64,000 nucleotides of DNA from Gammaproteobacteria bacterium (GTDB lineage Bacteria > Pseudomonadota > Gammaproteobacteria > Xanthomonadales > SZUA-36), in NCBI GenBank assembly GCA_024275935.1, contig JAJRYF010000082.1:1-64000 (forward strand). The letters run 5' to 3'. The notes below the pieces were generated by a model that worked only from the letters and a program-made list of their open reading frames with translations, searched no databases and was not told where the DNA came from. Numbering within the stretch: position 1 is the first letter of the stretch; each line of letters starts with the position of its first letter. A program made the position numbers and the translations under genes. Positions 25,067 to 33,790 of the stretch are shown here, piece by piece.

Positions 25067-25347
25067 TGCTAACCAGAGGACTATACCGCCTCCCCGATGA
25101 CGGCCTGGTGGCCGGCGTATGCGCCGGCCTTGGGCACCGCTTTGAATACAGCAAGTGGGCTATTCGCGGGGTGTGGCTGCTTAGTTTGTTGCTATTTACC
25201 AAAATCTCGGTTTTGGCATATATTCTTGCTAGCCTGGTGTTGAAACAGCGACGAATCTCCGAGTTTTCCGGCAAAAACAATGAATCTGAGGTCTCTAGCA
25301 TCCAACGGGAGTTCGAGCAACTACGGGTACGAATAAACCGTAACTAG
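25066..25347 (+). CDS. pspC: PspC-domain membrane protein
   Basis: A 93-residue protein with the PspC signature: RGLYRLPDDGLVAGVCAGLG at residues about 4-23, followed by WAIRGVWLL and a hydrophobic segment (about 40-60). A short charged coiled-coil tail follows. In the psp system PspC is an inner-membrane sensor or effector that recruits PspA. Here it follows pspA directly, and no pspB lies between as in E. coli. A one-base overlap with pspA implies translational coupling. A hydrolase gene follows 19 bases downstream, possibly in the same transcript. Confidence 0.88.
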   Translation: MLTRGLYRLPDDGLVAGVCAGLGHRFEYSKWAIRGVWLLSLLLFTKISVLAYILASLVLKQRRISEFSGKNNESEVSSIQREFEQLRVRINRN

Positions 25348-25366
25348 CCGCACTGAGGGAATAAAG

Positions 25367-26254
25367 ATGAACAGAAAAATATTTATTTTTATACCGCTGG
25401 GCAGCTTATTTTTCTTCGGTATCTGGTACATCTGTATAGCCCTTGACCCTGAGCCGATGTCACCAGCAACTTTGTTAGACAAATACAAGTATGACTCCAG
25501 CACCGAGGTTCAAGTCCAACTAAAAAAGGACGGGCCACGCTCGTATTTATTCTCATACACCAGCTTTGATGGGGAGGTGGTCAACGGAACAATTAATTAC
25601 CCTTCCCTGCAGGCAAAAAGCTACCCGGTATTTATAGGCATACACGCCATGGGGCGAAGCTACCCCCGCTGGTGGGGAAGCGCACTTAAAAACAGACCAA
25701 CTGTCGATAAAGTTGCCGCTCTGGCAAGCCAACAAGGGTATGTGGTTATAGCCATTGATGCCCGCTACCACGGCTCCAGAAAAGTACGCACCAGGCCACT
25801 TCGCTCCATCATGAATGACTTACATTTATTCGGAGATAAAAGTTATTACGAAGATATGATCCGTTTTACCGTGCTTGACCACAGAGTATTGCTGGACTGG
25901 ATTGAGAATCAGGCAGACCTGGATAGCGATCAACTAACTGTAGCTGGGTATAGTATGGGTGGCCAAATCAGCTTATTACTTGGTGCGGTTGATAAACGCG
26001 TGGATACCATAGTCTCGATTGTGCCACCGTTCATCGATGACAAAACTGCTCTGGTGGCTCCCAAAAACATTACCTATCTCTTAACCAAACAATCAATACT
26101 TTTGATCACAGCTGATGATGATGAAAATGCCAGCATCGAAGAAAACCGACTACTATTTAGCTCAATTCCGGCGGTCACCAAACAGCATATCACCTTTTCT
26201 AACGGGCCTATTTTACCGAGCAATTATATCGAATCGTTAGCCGACTGGTTATGA
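25367..26254 (+). CDS. membrane-anchored alpha/beta hydrolase
   Basis: A 295-residue protein with one N-terminal membrane segment (about residues 4-26) and a periplasm-facing alpha/beta-hydrolase domain. The nucleophile elbow is AGYSMGGQ (G-x-S-x-G), the oxyanion region is near FIGIHAMGRS, and VVIAIDARYHGSR marks the strand leading to the acid. The catalytic acid is probably in LLITADDDE. The C-terminus is short, ending soon after a SNYIESLADWL motif, where a histidine would be expected slightly earlier (KQHITFSNG). The substrate is unknown. It lies 19 bases after pspC and its last 31 bases overlap the convergent MATE gene. Confidence 0.8.
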   Translation: MNRKIFIFIPLGSLFFFGIWYICIALDPEPMSPATLLDKYKYDSSTEVQVQLKKDGPRSYLFSYTSFDGEVVNGTINYPSLQAKSYPVFIGIHAMGRSYPRWWGSALKNRPTVDKVAALASQQGYVVIAIDARYHGSRKVRTRPLRSIMNDLHLFGDKSYYEDMIRFTVLDHRVLLDWIENQADLDSDQLTVAGYSMGGQISLLLGAVDKRVDTIVSIVPPFIDDKTALVAPKNITYLLTKQSILLITADDDENASIEENRLLFSSIPAVTKQHITFSNGPILPSNYIESLADWL

Positions 26255-27606
26255 TTGCTGATCAATAAAGTTGAGCTACGCCAATAGCGCACGCCCAGCA
26301 AAACGGCGGCAACACTCAAGCCTGCAATCATCCCTATCCACATTCCAGCTGGCCCCATACCTTTGGTGAAGGTCAGATAATAAGCCAGCGTCATGCCAAT
26401 TGCCCAATAGGCAATAATGGTGTAAATCATCGGAATTTTGGTATCTTTCAAGCCCCGTAGGCCGCCTGCGGCGCAAACCTGCAAACCATCTGAGATTTGG
26501 AATATTGCTGCAAAAATTAGCAAGTGTGCAGCCAATGCGCTAACCTCTAAATCAACATTGCCGTAAATGGATACTATCTGCACGGCAAAGAAAAACATGA
26601 ACAATGCCGAAATTACCTGAAAACACAAGCCCAAAACAATTCCATTTATGCCTACATAACGAGCTCCAACTGGATCGCCCCTGCCAATTGCATTACCGAC
26701 TCTGGTAGTAATTGCACCCGCCAGACCGAGCGGAATCATAAACAGCAGTGATGAGAAGTTAATAGCTATCCCGTGGGCGGCGGTGGGAACGGGCCCAAGT
26801 TTACCAATAAGCAGCGCCGCTGCGACAAACAAACTACCCTCTACTGAAATCATAATCGCAATTGGTATGCCTACCACCAATAATTGCCGAATTTCATCCC
26901 AATCTGGTTTCTGCAGCCCCGAATAAAGCTGGTAAGCCTTAAAGTGAGAGTGCTTTAGGGTATATACCCAGATCAATAACAACTGCAACCACAAGACAAT
27001 CGCGGTGGCATAACCACAGCCAATAGCGCCTAATTCCGGAAAGCCCAACTTCCCATACATAAGCACATAATTCAGTGGAATATTAGCCAATAGTCCAAGA
27101 AAACCGATATACATAGTGGGTTTGGTATGACCGGTGCCTTCAGAAAAAAACCGCAGCACCAGCAGTAAGCAAATTGCTGGTATACCCCAGGAAATAGCCT
27201 CCAGATAACCCAGGGCAATTGGCCGAATCTGAGAGTCAATATCCAGCCATACTACTATCGGCTCGGCAAATCGAAAAAACAACCAGAGCAAACCCATAAG
27301 CCCGACTGATATCCAAACTGCCTGGCGGGTAACAGCCCCAACTTCCTTGTTCTTGCCGGCGCCATCAAGTTGCGCCACTGCGGGGGTTAATGCCAACATT
27401 AACCCAATAGCGAACATCACCCCGGTCATCCAGATTGCCCCGCCAATCGGTAATGCTGCTAACGCCAGTGCACCCAGCCTGGCCGCCATAACCGTATCAA
27501 CAAAACTCATACCCACGCCGGCAATCTGGCCAATAATAATCGGCATGGCCAGATATAGAGTCCGGCGCATTTCAGGAATTGGCTGATGAGTGATAGTATG
27601 GGGCAT
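26224..27606 (-). CDS. MATE-family multidrug efflux protein (NorM-like)
   Basis: A 460-residue protein with 12 hydrophobic segments in two six-helix halves. The N-terminal GQIAGVGMSFVDTVMAARLG is the classic MatE helix 1-2 region, repeated in the second half as SVEGSLFVAAALLIGKLG. NorM-type pumps export cationic drugs in exchange for sodium or protons. The length and topology fit the family. The start ATG is at 27606, divergent from the epimerase gene. A second in-frame ATG lies 12 codons downstream (MRRTLYLAMP). Confidence 0.9.
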   Translation of the reverse strand: MPHTITHQPIPEMRRTLYLAMPIIIGQIAGVGMSFVDTVMAARLGALALAALPIGGAIWMTGVMFAIGLMLALTPAVAQLDGAGKNKEVGAVTRQAVWISVGLMGLLWLFFRFAEPIVVWLDIDSQIRPIALGYLEAISWGIPAICLLLVLRFFSEGTGHTKPTMYIGFLGLLANIPLNYVLMYGKLGFPELGAIGCGYATAIVLWLQLLLIWVYTLKHSHFKAYQLYSGLQKPDWDEIRQLLVVGIPIAIMISVEGSLFVAAALLIGKLGPVPTAAHGIAINFSSLLFMIPLGLAGAITTRVGNAIGRGDPVGARYVGINGIVLGLCFQVISALFMFFFAVQIVSIYGNVDLEVSALAAHLLIFAAIFQISDGLQVCAAGGLRGLKDTKIPMIYTIIAYWAIGMTLAYYLTFTKGMGPAGMWIGMIAGLSVAAVLLGVRYWRSSTLLISNHNQSANDSI

Positions 27607-27647
27607 ATGATTATTCTTTTAAGCCATTGTACCCGAATATATGGGAG

Positions 27648-28646
27648 ATGAATTTGAAACAAGCACTGGTAACTGGAGCAAGTGGCTTTGTCGGGATTAA
27701 TTTATGCCAGCAACTCATTGCTCAGGGTTGGCGGGTGCATATACTTTGCCGCCCTAGCTCTAGTCTCAACCCCCTGCAAAACCTGCCGATAACAAAATCA
27801 ATTGGTGATATAACTGATTATAACTCCGTTCTCGCAGCTATCCCGAACCAATGTGAGGCAATATTCCATGTGGCTGCAAGCACCAATCTCTGGTATCAAA
27901 ATAACGCTCAGCAATATGCTATTAATGTACAGGGCACTAGTAATGTTATTAAAGCCGCTTTACAAAAACAGGTGGGCCGCTTTATTCATACTTCCAGCTT
28001 CGCAGTTTGGGGCTTTCAAGCTGACCGCTTTAATGAGCAATCGCCATGGGTTAATAAAGGTAGCTGGATTAACTATATTAAAACCAAGCGCGAAGCAGAA
28101 AAACTGGTCAAAGCCGCCCACCAAGATAACGGACTGGATGCGATCATCCTCAATCCCGGGCATATATTGGGGCCACATGACCAGCATAACTGGTCGCGGA
28201 TGATTCGGCTGATAGATACCGATAAACTCCCCGGGGTACCGCCTGGTGCCGGTTCATTTGCCGATGTAAGGGAAGTTGTCAAAGCGCATATAGCCGCTGT
28301 TAACTTTGGTAGCAGTGGGGCCAACTATCTACTCGGAGGTGAGACTGCCAGCTATTTGGAAATTTCCCGCATAATCGCACACATACTTGGTCGCAAACTG
28401 CCAAAAACCGAAACCCCCGCGGTGGTGATTCGCACGCTAGGGCGAATAAACCAATGGCTCTCTAGAGTTACCAATAAAGAACCCGACATAACTCCTGAGT
28501 CGGCAGCAATGGTCACCAATCACTTGCTTTGTGACTCTTCCAAGGCTAGAAACGAGCTAAACTACCAAACTACCGCACCGGATGAGTTATTAGAAATAAC
28601 TATAGGCTGGATGCGGCATAACCAGATGTTAATAAACAATGACTGA
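27648..28646 (+). CDS. NAD-dependent epimerase/dehydratase (extended SDR)
   Basis: A 332-residue oxidoreductase of the extended short-chain dehydrogenase group. The Rossmann motif TGASGFVGINL is at the N-terminus, FHVAASTNLWYQN forms the D/AA-x-x region, and the active-site S...YxxxK appears as HTSSFAVWGF and NYIKTKREAEKL, with Tyr and Lys in register. Later, LNPGHILGPHDQHNW follows the dihydroflavonol-reductase/3-beta-HSD type pattern. Substrate unknown. ATG 27648 is preferred; a TTG at 27654 with GGGAGATG before it is a plausible alternative. It overlaps the next gene by 8 bases. Confidence 0.86.
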   Translation: MNLKQALVTGASGFVGINLCQQLIAQGWRVHILCRPSSSLNPLQNLPITKSIGDITDYNSVLAAIPNQCEAIFHVAASTNLWYQNNAQQYAINVQGTSNVIKAALQKQVGRFIHTSSFAVWGFQADRFNEQSPWVNKGSWINYIKTKREAEKLVKAAHQDNGLDAIILNPGHILGPHDQHNWSRMIRLIDTDKLPGVPPGAGSFADVREVVKAHIAAVNFGSSGANYLLGGETASYLEISRIIAHILGRKLPKTETPAVVIRTLGRINQWLSRVTNKEPDITPESAAMVTNHLLCDSSKARNELNYQTTAPDELLEITIGWMRHNQMLINND

Positions 28647-29706
28647 GCTTAACCCAAAAACCCGAAACAAACTCACCGTACCCGAGAATCGGCTGGCTGG
28701 TTCCGATAGTTGCCAAAACTGTGGTACAGAACTACAAGGCCCATACTGCCACTATTGCGGGCAACCGGATAAAAACTTTTTCCGCTTCTTTCCGGCCTTA
28801 CTCAGAGAAATGATGGGTGATTTATTAGACTATGATTCACGCCTTACCCGCACCATGAAACCACTTTTATTCCAGCCAGGGAAGATCGCCACAGACTATA
28901 TGCAAGGTCGGCGCTTCAGGTATACCTCTCCGGTCAGGCTCTACCTGTTTTCCAGCATTATATTTTTTGTTCTAGCAAGTTTTATAACTAACCTGAGCAT
29001 TAGCGAGGCGGTCAGCGAGTCTGCTATTGGTCATGCTAAAACCGTAACTACAGAGTCCATCCCTCCATCCAGCGAAACCAAAGTTCAAACCGATGCAGAG
29101 GATAAAGAACACAACTGGGCTGAGCCTATCTTTAAAATTGACTTAGAAAGCGATGCAAGCGGGGCATCGGAAGATATTGATTTACCGTTCCTGCCGCAGT
29201 CTCTAAACAGCTGGATTAATGCCGAGCTAGCAAAGTCTGAAATAAAATCCGCAGCCATTGAAGAGGACCCAAGCCTAATTACCAACAAAATATTCGACTT
29301 GCTACCAATGACCATCTTCGCCCTGTTACCTGTTTTTGCTCTGCTACTTAAAGCATTCTATGTGTTTACTAAGCGCTACTATACCGAGCACCTGATTTTC
29401 GCCCTGTACAACCATAGCTTCCTGTTTGTACTAGCAATCATAATATTACTCTTCACTACCGGTATGGGCGCTGCCGTTGCTAACGGTTGGATTTCCGAGG
29501 CTGGCTGGCTATTTACTATATCCGGGTGGTTAACAGTTCTGCTGTGGATTTGGATGGGTATTTACTTATGGCTTGCTTTGAAGCGTTATTACCAGCAGGG
29601 CTGGCTAATGACCAGCGTGAAATACTTGGGTATTGGCTTCCTTTATATAGTAGTTCTCAGCTTAGTAACTACACTTATAGCTGTAATTAGTTTTTTATTA
29701 CTTTAA
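28639..29706 (+). CDS. DUF3667 membrane protein with zinc ribbon
   Basis: A 355-residue protein. An N-terminal zinc ribbon with two CxxC pairs (CQNCGTELQGPYCHYCGQ, residues about 24-41) is followed by LLDYDSRLTRTMKPLLFQPG and YMQGRRFRYTSPVRLYLF, which are the DUF3667 signature, then a first membrane helix (about 110-128). An acidic linker (about 130-205) leads to three or four more helices at the C-terminus. Function is unknown; family members have been noted near lipid and polyketide genes. It is translationally coupled to the epimerase. Confidence 0.85.
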   Translation: MTELNPKTRNKLTVPENRLAGSDSCQNCGTELQGPYCHYCGQPDKNFFRFFPALLREMMGDLLDYDSRLTRTMKPLLFQPGKIATDYMQGRRFRYTSPVRLYLFSSIIFFVLASFITNLSISEAVSESAIGHAKTVTTESIPPSSETKVQTDAEDKEHNWAEPIFKIDLESDASGASEDIDLPFLPQSLNSWINAELAKSEIKSAAIEEDPSLITNKIFDLLPMTIFALLPVFALLLKAFYVFTKRYYTEHLIFALYNHSFLFVLAIIILLFTTGMGAAVANGWISEAGWLFTISGWLTVLLWIWMGIYLWLALKRYYQQGWLMTSVKYLGIGFLYIVVLSLVTTLIAVISFLLL

Positions 29707-29814
29707 GGGGGCTCTGGTTTGCTAAGGTTTAAGAACATCATTTTTTTAGGTTCGTGTCCAGTAAATACGGTAAAATTTACCTACTCAAACTTTAGTTGTT
29801 ACTAAGAGGCAAAT

Positions 29815-30345
29815 ATGAACATCACCAAAAAACTACTTATAATCTTCAGCGGCGCTTTTCTGCTACTACCGACTAGTGTTTTTGCTGGTGGTGATAGTGG
29901 TTTTTATATTGGCGCTGGTGTGGGAGATGCACCGGTTGAGGCGGTAAATTTTGATGAAAGTGATTTTGCCTATAAAATTTTCGGTGGCTACAATTTTGGT
30001 TTAGTACCGCTAGTCGATCTTGCGGTAGAAATATCCTATGTTGATTTCGGCAATCCGAGCAATCAGAACCTTAATGTCGGCGTAACCGGCCTCAATGCCT
30101 TTGGTCTGGCTGGCCTAAAGTTTGGGCCATTTGGGGTTTTCGCCAAAGTCGGGATGAGTAGCTGGAATTTAAAGCTTGCTGGTGATAGCATCAGGCTTTC
30201 TGATTCCGGCTTTGATCCTGCCTACGGTATAGGAGCAAAGCTCCAATTCAGTTCTTTTGCAGTGCGTGCAGAGTATGAATACTTCGATTTAGCTCGCTCC
30301 AGCGATGTATCCTTGCTTTCAGTTAGTGCAGTTTATACATTTTAG
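29815..30345 (+). CDS. small outer-membrane beta-barrel protein (OmpA/OmpW-like porin family)
   Basis: A 176-residue exported protein with a classical signal peptide cleaved after FAGG. The mature part has alternating beta strands of an eight-stranded barrel (GFYIGAGVGDAPV, VDLAVEISYVDFGN, AVRAEYEYFDLARS) and ends in SVSAVYTF, an aromatic C-terminal residue expected for BAM-dependent insertion. Likely an OmpA-like small barrel with no periplasmic domain. A short inverted repeat GTAAAT/ATTTAC lies about 35-55 bases upstream. No other function can be assigned. Confidence 0.83.
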   Translation: MNITKKLLIIFSGAFLLLPTSVFAGGDSGFYIGAGVGDAPVEAVNFDESDFAYKIFGGYNFGLVPLVDLAVEISYVDFGNPSNQNLNVGVTGLNAFGLAGLKFGPFGVFAKVGMSSWNLKLAGDSIRLSDSGFDPAYGIGAKLQFSSFAVRAEYEYFDLARSSDVSLLSVSAVYTF

Positions 30346-30369
30346 AAGCTCCCACTCTGTGCAAGCAAG

Positions 30370-31722
30370 CTACTGAATATACCCCAGTGATTTAAGCTGT
30401 TCCAACTGTTCATCTGTAAGATTGCTCTCCACACTTTCACCCGACACGGCAGCGCGTATAACCTTGCAAGGGTCGCCACCGGTTACCAGCTCCAGGGCCT
30501 CATACATATGCTCCAGTTTTTTCGGGTTATCCAGTGCCAGGCTCTGTTTTTCACCTGGGTCACTAACTAGATTAAACAGCCGCTCAGCAAACTCCGGGGA
30601 GCAGTCAAGATGGTATTTGTCATCACCTTGCACCAAACCAAACTCGCGCCTCAACTTATCGGTCATTGCCGTAGCAATAACAGTTCGGTGCAACGGCACG
30701 GGCTCCAGAAAATTTATTCCGTCTACAACTTTATCAGTAGTAATCCCTACTAACGCCGGAAGGCTGCGATAAAGATCAACATTTGAATACGGCAAATCAC
30801 TGCGAGCGCCAACTTTCAGGTCCGGATGATAAATAATCAGCGGGACCCGGATAATTTCCTCATACACACTATCGTGCTGCAAACCACCATGGTCCATAAA
30901 CTCCTCACCGTGGTCGGAAGTTAGCACAACGATAGTTTTATCTGCTATACCCAACTCCGATAATTTATCCAAAATTTGCTGGAATAAACTATCTGCATAA
31001 AATATTTCGCCATCATACAGATCGCGCACTCGCTTTAACTCGGCTTCCGAATTGACCTCAAATCGGCCTTTGGTGGTTTTTTGGAAGCGCCCCTCATAGC
31101 CCTCTTCATAAAACTGCTTAGACATCTCTCTCCAGGTATAAGGCGTATGTGGAGAAAGAAAATGAAACCAGCCAAAAAATGTCTGCTGGTGATTATTCTC
31201 CAGCCAGTCCAGGCTCAGAGCCAGTAATTCATCATCGTCACCTGATTCAAGCAATTGGTAATCATCAAAGCCAACTGCAAAGCCCCTTTCAACCATCAGC
31301 TGCTGATTATCAGTCAGCCCAACAGTTTTGTAGCCAGCTGAAGCAAAGACTTGCGCCAAAGTCTCTTGGTCTGTCAAATTCCAGCCACGGAAAACCCGGA
31401 ATGGATACATGCCTGTCCAGGCACCAGCAAATGAAGTAGGAGTCGCCTGAGCTGAACTCCAGGCCCTATCCAGCACCAGCGACTGCTGTGCCCAGGCATC
31501 TATATTCGGTGATACTGGACGATTAAAGCCATACACCCCGAGGGCATCGGCCCGCAGAGTATCGAAGCTGATTACCAGCACATTCATGTCAGCACGAGGC
31601 TCACCAAAGTACTCCGACAGGCTTGGCTGAAACTCAACTTGACCCGAACTAGGCCCTTTATCACAAGCAGCGAGCAGCGACAAAGTCCCTACAAGGACCG
31701 TGATTCTGAGAAATTTAACCAT
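30370..31722 (-). CDS. sulfatase-like lipoprotein of the alkaline-phosphatase superfamily, without formylglycine cysteine
   Basis: A 450-residue lipoprotein (lipobox LLAAC, Cys20). The catalytic domain has NVLVISFDTLRADALGVYG (metal-binding Asp54), VVLTSDHGEEFMDHGG (second metal site) and the SPNID segment. The position that would be the formylglycine Cys or Ser in C/S-x-P/A-x-R reads QATPTSFAG (Thr94-Pro-Thr-Ser), so the enzyme cannot carry a normal FGly. A Thr nucleophile, as in phosphoglycerol-transferase or phosphonate-type relatives, is more likely. A C-terminal 50 residues end in LKSLGYIQ, a motif common in this sulfatase subgroup. The substrate is unknown. Confidence 0.82.
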   Translation of the reverse strand: MVKFLRITVLVGTLSLLAACDKGPSSGQVEFQPSLSEYFGEPRADMNVLVISFDTLRADALGVYGFNRPVSPNIDAWAQQSLVLDRAWSSAQATPTSFAGAWTGMYPFRVFRGWNLTDQETLAQVFASAGYKTVGLTDNQQLMVERGFAVGFDDYQLLESGDDDELLALSLDWLENNHQQTFFGWFHFLSPHTPYTWREMSKQFYEEGYEGRFQKTTKGRFEVNSEAELKRVRDLYDGEIFYADSLFQQILDKLSELGIADKTIVVLTSDHGEEFMDHGGLQHDSVYEEIIRVPLIIYHPDLKVGARSDLPYSNVDLYRSLPALVGITTDKVVDGINFLEPVPLHRTVIATAMTDKLRREFGLVQGDDKYHLDCSPEFAERLFNLVSDPGEKQSLALDNPKKLEHMYEALELVTGGDPCKVIRAAVSGESVESNLTDEQLEQLKSLGYIQ

Positions 31723-31900
31723 CTTTAGTTTTCTTTAATTTTGGCATTCGGACAATTATACCCATAAGCGCCTGTCTCTTGGGGTTATTGTTTTCCCCAT
31801 CCATTGGGGAAGTAGAGCGAAGCGGGAGCCTGAGCCGAGAAACCAACATTATACACATCATATCGCGCCTCTATTTGTGGATTGGGGTATTCAATAATGA

Positions 31901-31941
31901 CTGATTTAAGTCAAGCAATTTCTCTTTTAGTAGCCTACAAT
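31901..31941 (+). promoter_or_regulatory. FNR/CRP-family-like promoter of the Cys-rich/porin/cytochrome unit
   Basis: CTGATTTAAGTCAA (31901-31914) matches the FNR/Anr consensus TTGAT-N4-ATCAA at 8 of 10 defined positions. A near-consensus -10 box TACAAT lies at 31936-31941. With a start site about 7 bases further on, the palindrome is centred near -41, the class II activator position. Downstream genes encode a porin and a cytochrome c, consistent with oxygen or NO-responsive control. Confidence 0.5.
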
Positions 31942-31982
31942 GATTGCATGGTTATTGATAATCTTACAGCTGGTGAAAAGGT

Positions 31983-32342
31983 TTGAATATTCGTATTATT
32001 CAAACCCTTGTATTGCTCGCCTTGATCAGCAACCCCCTGATGGCATTTTCAGAGCTTGGCTTTGGAGTGCAGTCACCAGTCGAACGGTCTACCCATTGCC
32101 AGCACGATGCGGACACTGAAGATGCCTGTGTGGCAGACTGCTGTGAGGATAGCTGTCTAACTGATAGCCAATGTTTCGATTGTAACAATCTGCACACTAC
32201 TAGCTTGGCATTGCTTGCTGCGCTAAATATCAACATTACCGCTTATTCTAGTGGCAATATAATTTTTACCCCCAACTTGATCCCGCAGCCACTCCTCCCA
32301 ACCAAGTTACGCCCGCCCATACGCACCTCACCAACTGCCTGA
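31983..32342 (+). CDS. small secreted cysteine-rich protein
   Basis: A 119-residue protein beginning at a TTG codon with a GGTGA element 8 bases before it. A signal peptide covers about residues 1-22 (cleavage near MAFSE). A central segment of about 35 residues holds eight cysteines plus histidines (HCQHDAD, CVADCCEDSC, CFDCNNLH), suggesting metal binding or disulfides. The C-terminus is Pro-rich. I do not recognise a named family; small Cys/His proteins of this look often precede copper or heme-export genes. It lies directly upstream of the porin and downstream of the FNR-like site. The start codon is uncertain. Confidence 0.55.
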   Translation: MNIRIIQTLVLLALISNPLMAFSELGFGVQSPVERSTHCQHDADTEDACVADCCEDSCLTDSQCFDCNNLHTTSLALLAALNINITAYSSGNIIFTPNLIPQPLLPTKLRPPIRTSPTA

Positions 32343-32435
32343 CCTTCGGGCAGCTATAGCCATTTAGCGCCACCATAAATTTAACCCTTAAACGGGAAAA
32401 AACCAATCTATTGATACCCAATGGAGGTATTGAAA

Positions 32436-33776
32436 ATGAAAATCATAAAGCGTGCATCAGTGCGGGTGCTGGTATTGACAACGACTATGGTCTTGTCGCT
32501 ACCGGTACTGGCTGATGAGAAGTACGACAAACTGGAACAACAGTTGCAAATATTGCAAGAACAGCTATTGGGAGTACAGCAAGAGCTCAAAGAGTACAAA
32601 CAAGAGGTGTCAACAAAAGAAGCCCAGGTGGAAAGAGAAGTCACCACCCTCAAAGAGGATGTCGCCAAGGCAGATGAGTGGAAACACCCAGATACGCTGA
32701 TCCATATGTCGGGTTACGCCGATGTTGGGTATACCTCCAGCAGTGGTCCCGATGGCAGTTTTGGAGTTGGCAGATTTGCTCCTATTTTCCATTTTCAATA
32801 CCGTGACAAGGTAATGCTGGAATCAGAGCTGGAGTTTCTAGTAGATGCAGATGGCAATACTGAAGTCATCCTGGAATATCTGACTATTGACTATTTCCTA
32901 AATGATTATGTCGCTCTGGTTGCAGGTAAGTTCCTCAGCCCAATTGGCCAATTCCGACAAAACTTGCACCCTTCCTGGATTAACAAGCTGGCTACCGCCC
33001 CTCCAGGCTTCGGTCATGATGGCGCAGCCCCAACATCTGAAGTGGGTGTTCAAGCCCGCGGCGGGTTCAAACTTGGCGGCACTTACGCCAATTACGCAGC
33101 CTATATCAGTAATGGTCCAGAGTTAAACTCCACCTTTGAAGATGGTGAGTTTGAATTAGAAGGCATTGTTGCTGAAGGCCTGGGTACGGATGCTGACGGC
33201 GAAAAAGTAATTGGTGGTCGCTTCGGCTTTTTGCCACTACCAAAACTGGAAATTGGAATCTCTGCTGCCGGCGGCAAAGCCTCGGTAACTGCAGTTGAAG
33301 CCGGTCACGGTGAAGCCGCGGCCCGCAAGTTTGCCAGCGAACTGCTGAGCCCTGGAAGCGGCGATGGCGGTGGTGATGATGGCTTTGACCTCCATGCTGA
33401 ACAAGCGCGTAGCTATTCTGTATTTGGTGCGGATTTTGTCTGGACTCTTAGCGGCTTGCAACTACGCGGCGAATATATTCAGTCAAAAATCGGCGCAGCC
33501 AATGTCGGTATAACTGCCTCTGAGGGTGCAACTTGGCAGTCTTGGTACACACAGGCATCCTATTTAATCCCGCAGACAAAATTTGAACCCGTAATTCGGT
33601 ATACCGACTTCGACTCCCCGCACTCAAGCCAAGACCAACGACAATGGGGCGTTGGCATAAATTACTTAATCAGTAGTAATGTGATTGCCAAATTTACCTA
33701 TGAGTTTAATAACGGCCAGCAAGACAGCGCCGCTGATATTAACCGCTGGCTTTTACAGCTAGCTTACGGTTTCTGA
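32436..33776 (+). CDS. outer-membrane porin with N-terminal coiled coil
   Basis: A 446-residue porin. The signal peptide ends at VLADE. An N-terminal coiled coil (about residues 22-70, Gln/Leu/Glu heptads) is followed by a beta-rich domain ending in WLLQLAYGF with a terminal Phe. Many strands show the alternating pattern of trimeric porins, and LVAGKFLSPIGQFRQNLHPSW resembles the OprO/OprP-like phosphate/pyrophosphate-porin superfamily. An Asp/Gly-rich loop (SGDGGGDDG) lies near residue 305. ATG 32436 with GGAGG 8 bases upstream is preferred to ATG 32421. It is followed by a diheme cytochrome c gene 14 bases on. Confidence 0.85.
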   Translation: MKIIKRASVRVLVLTTTMVLSLPVLADEKYDKLEQQLQILQEQLLGVQQELKEYKQEVSTKEAQVEREVTTLKEDVAKADEWKHPDTLIHMSGYADVGYTSSSGPDGSFGVGRFAPIFHFQYRDKVMLESELEFLVDADGNTEVILEYLTIDYFLNDYVALVAGKFLSPIGQFRQNLHPSWINKLATAPPGFGHDGAAPTSEVGVQARGGFKLGGTYANYAAYISNGPELNSTFEDGEFELEGIVAEGLGTDADGEKVIGGRFGFLPLPKLEIGISAAGGKASVTAVEAGHGEAAARKFASELLSPGSGDGGGDDGFDLHAEQARSYSVFGADFVWTLSGLQLRGEYIQSKIGAANVGITASEGATWQSWYTQASYLIPQTKFEPVIRYTDFDSPHSSQDQRQWGVGINYLISSNVIAKFTYEFNNGQQDSAADINRWLLQLAYGF

Positions 33777-33790
33777 TTGAGGAGAAAATA

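Noticed and set aside
31723-31850. Possible gene or RNA in the 260-base gap before the Cys-rich gene
   Set aside because: A short palindrome (TTCCCCA/TGGGGAA near 31795) is visible, but no convincing open frame or RNA fold. It may be part of the sulfatase-like gene's upstream region.
31930-31965. Fur/Zur-box-like sequence (GTTATTGATAATC) before the Cys-rich gene
   Set aside because: Only one GATAAT unit is clear and the inverted partner is poor, so it was not called. The FNR-like site fits better.
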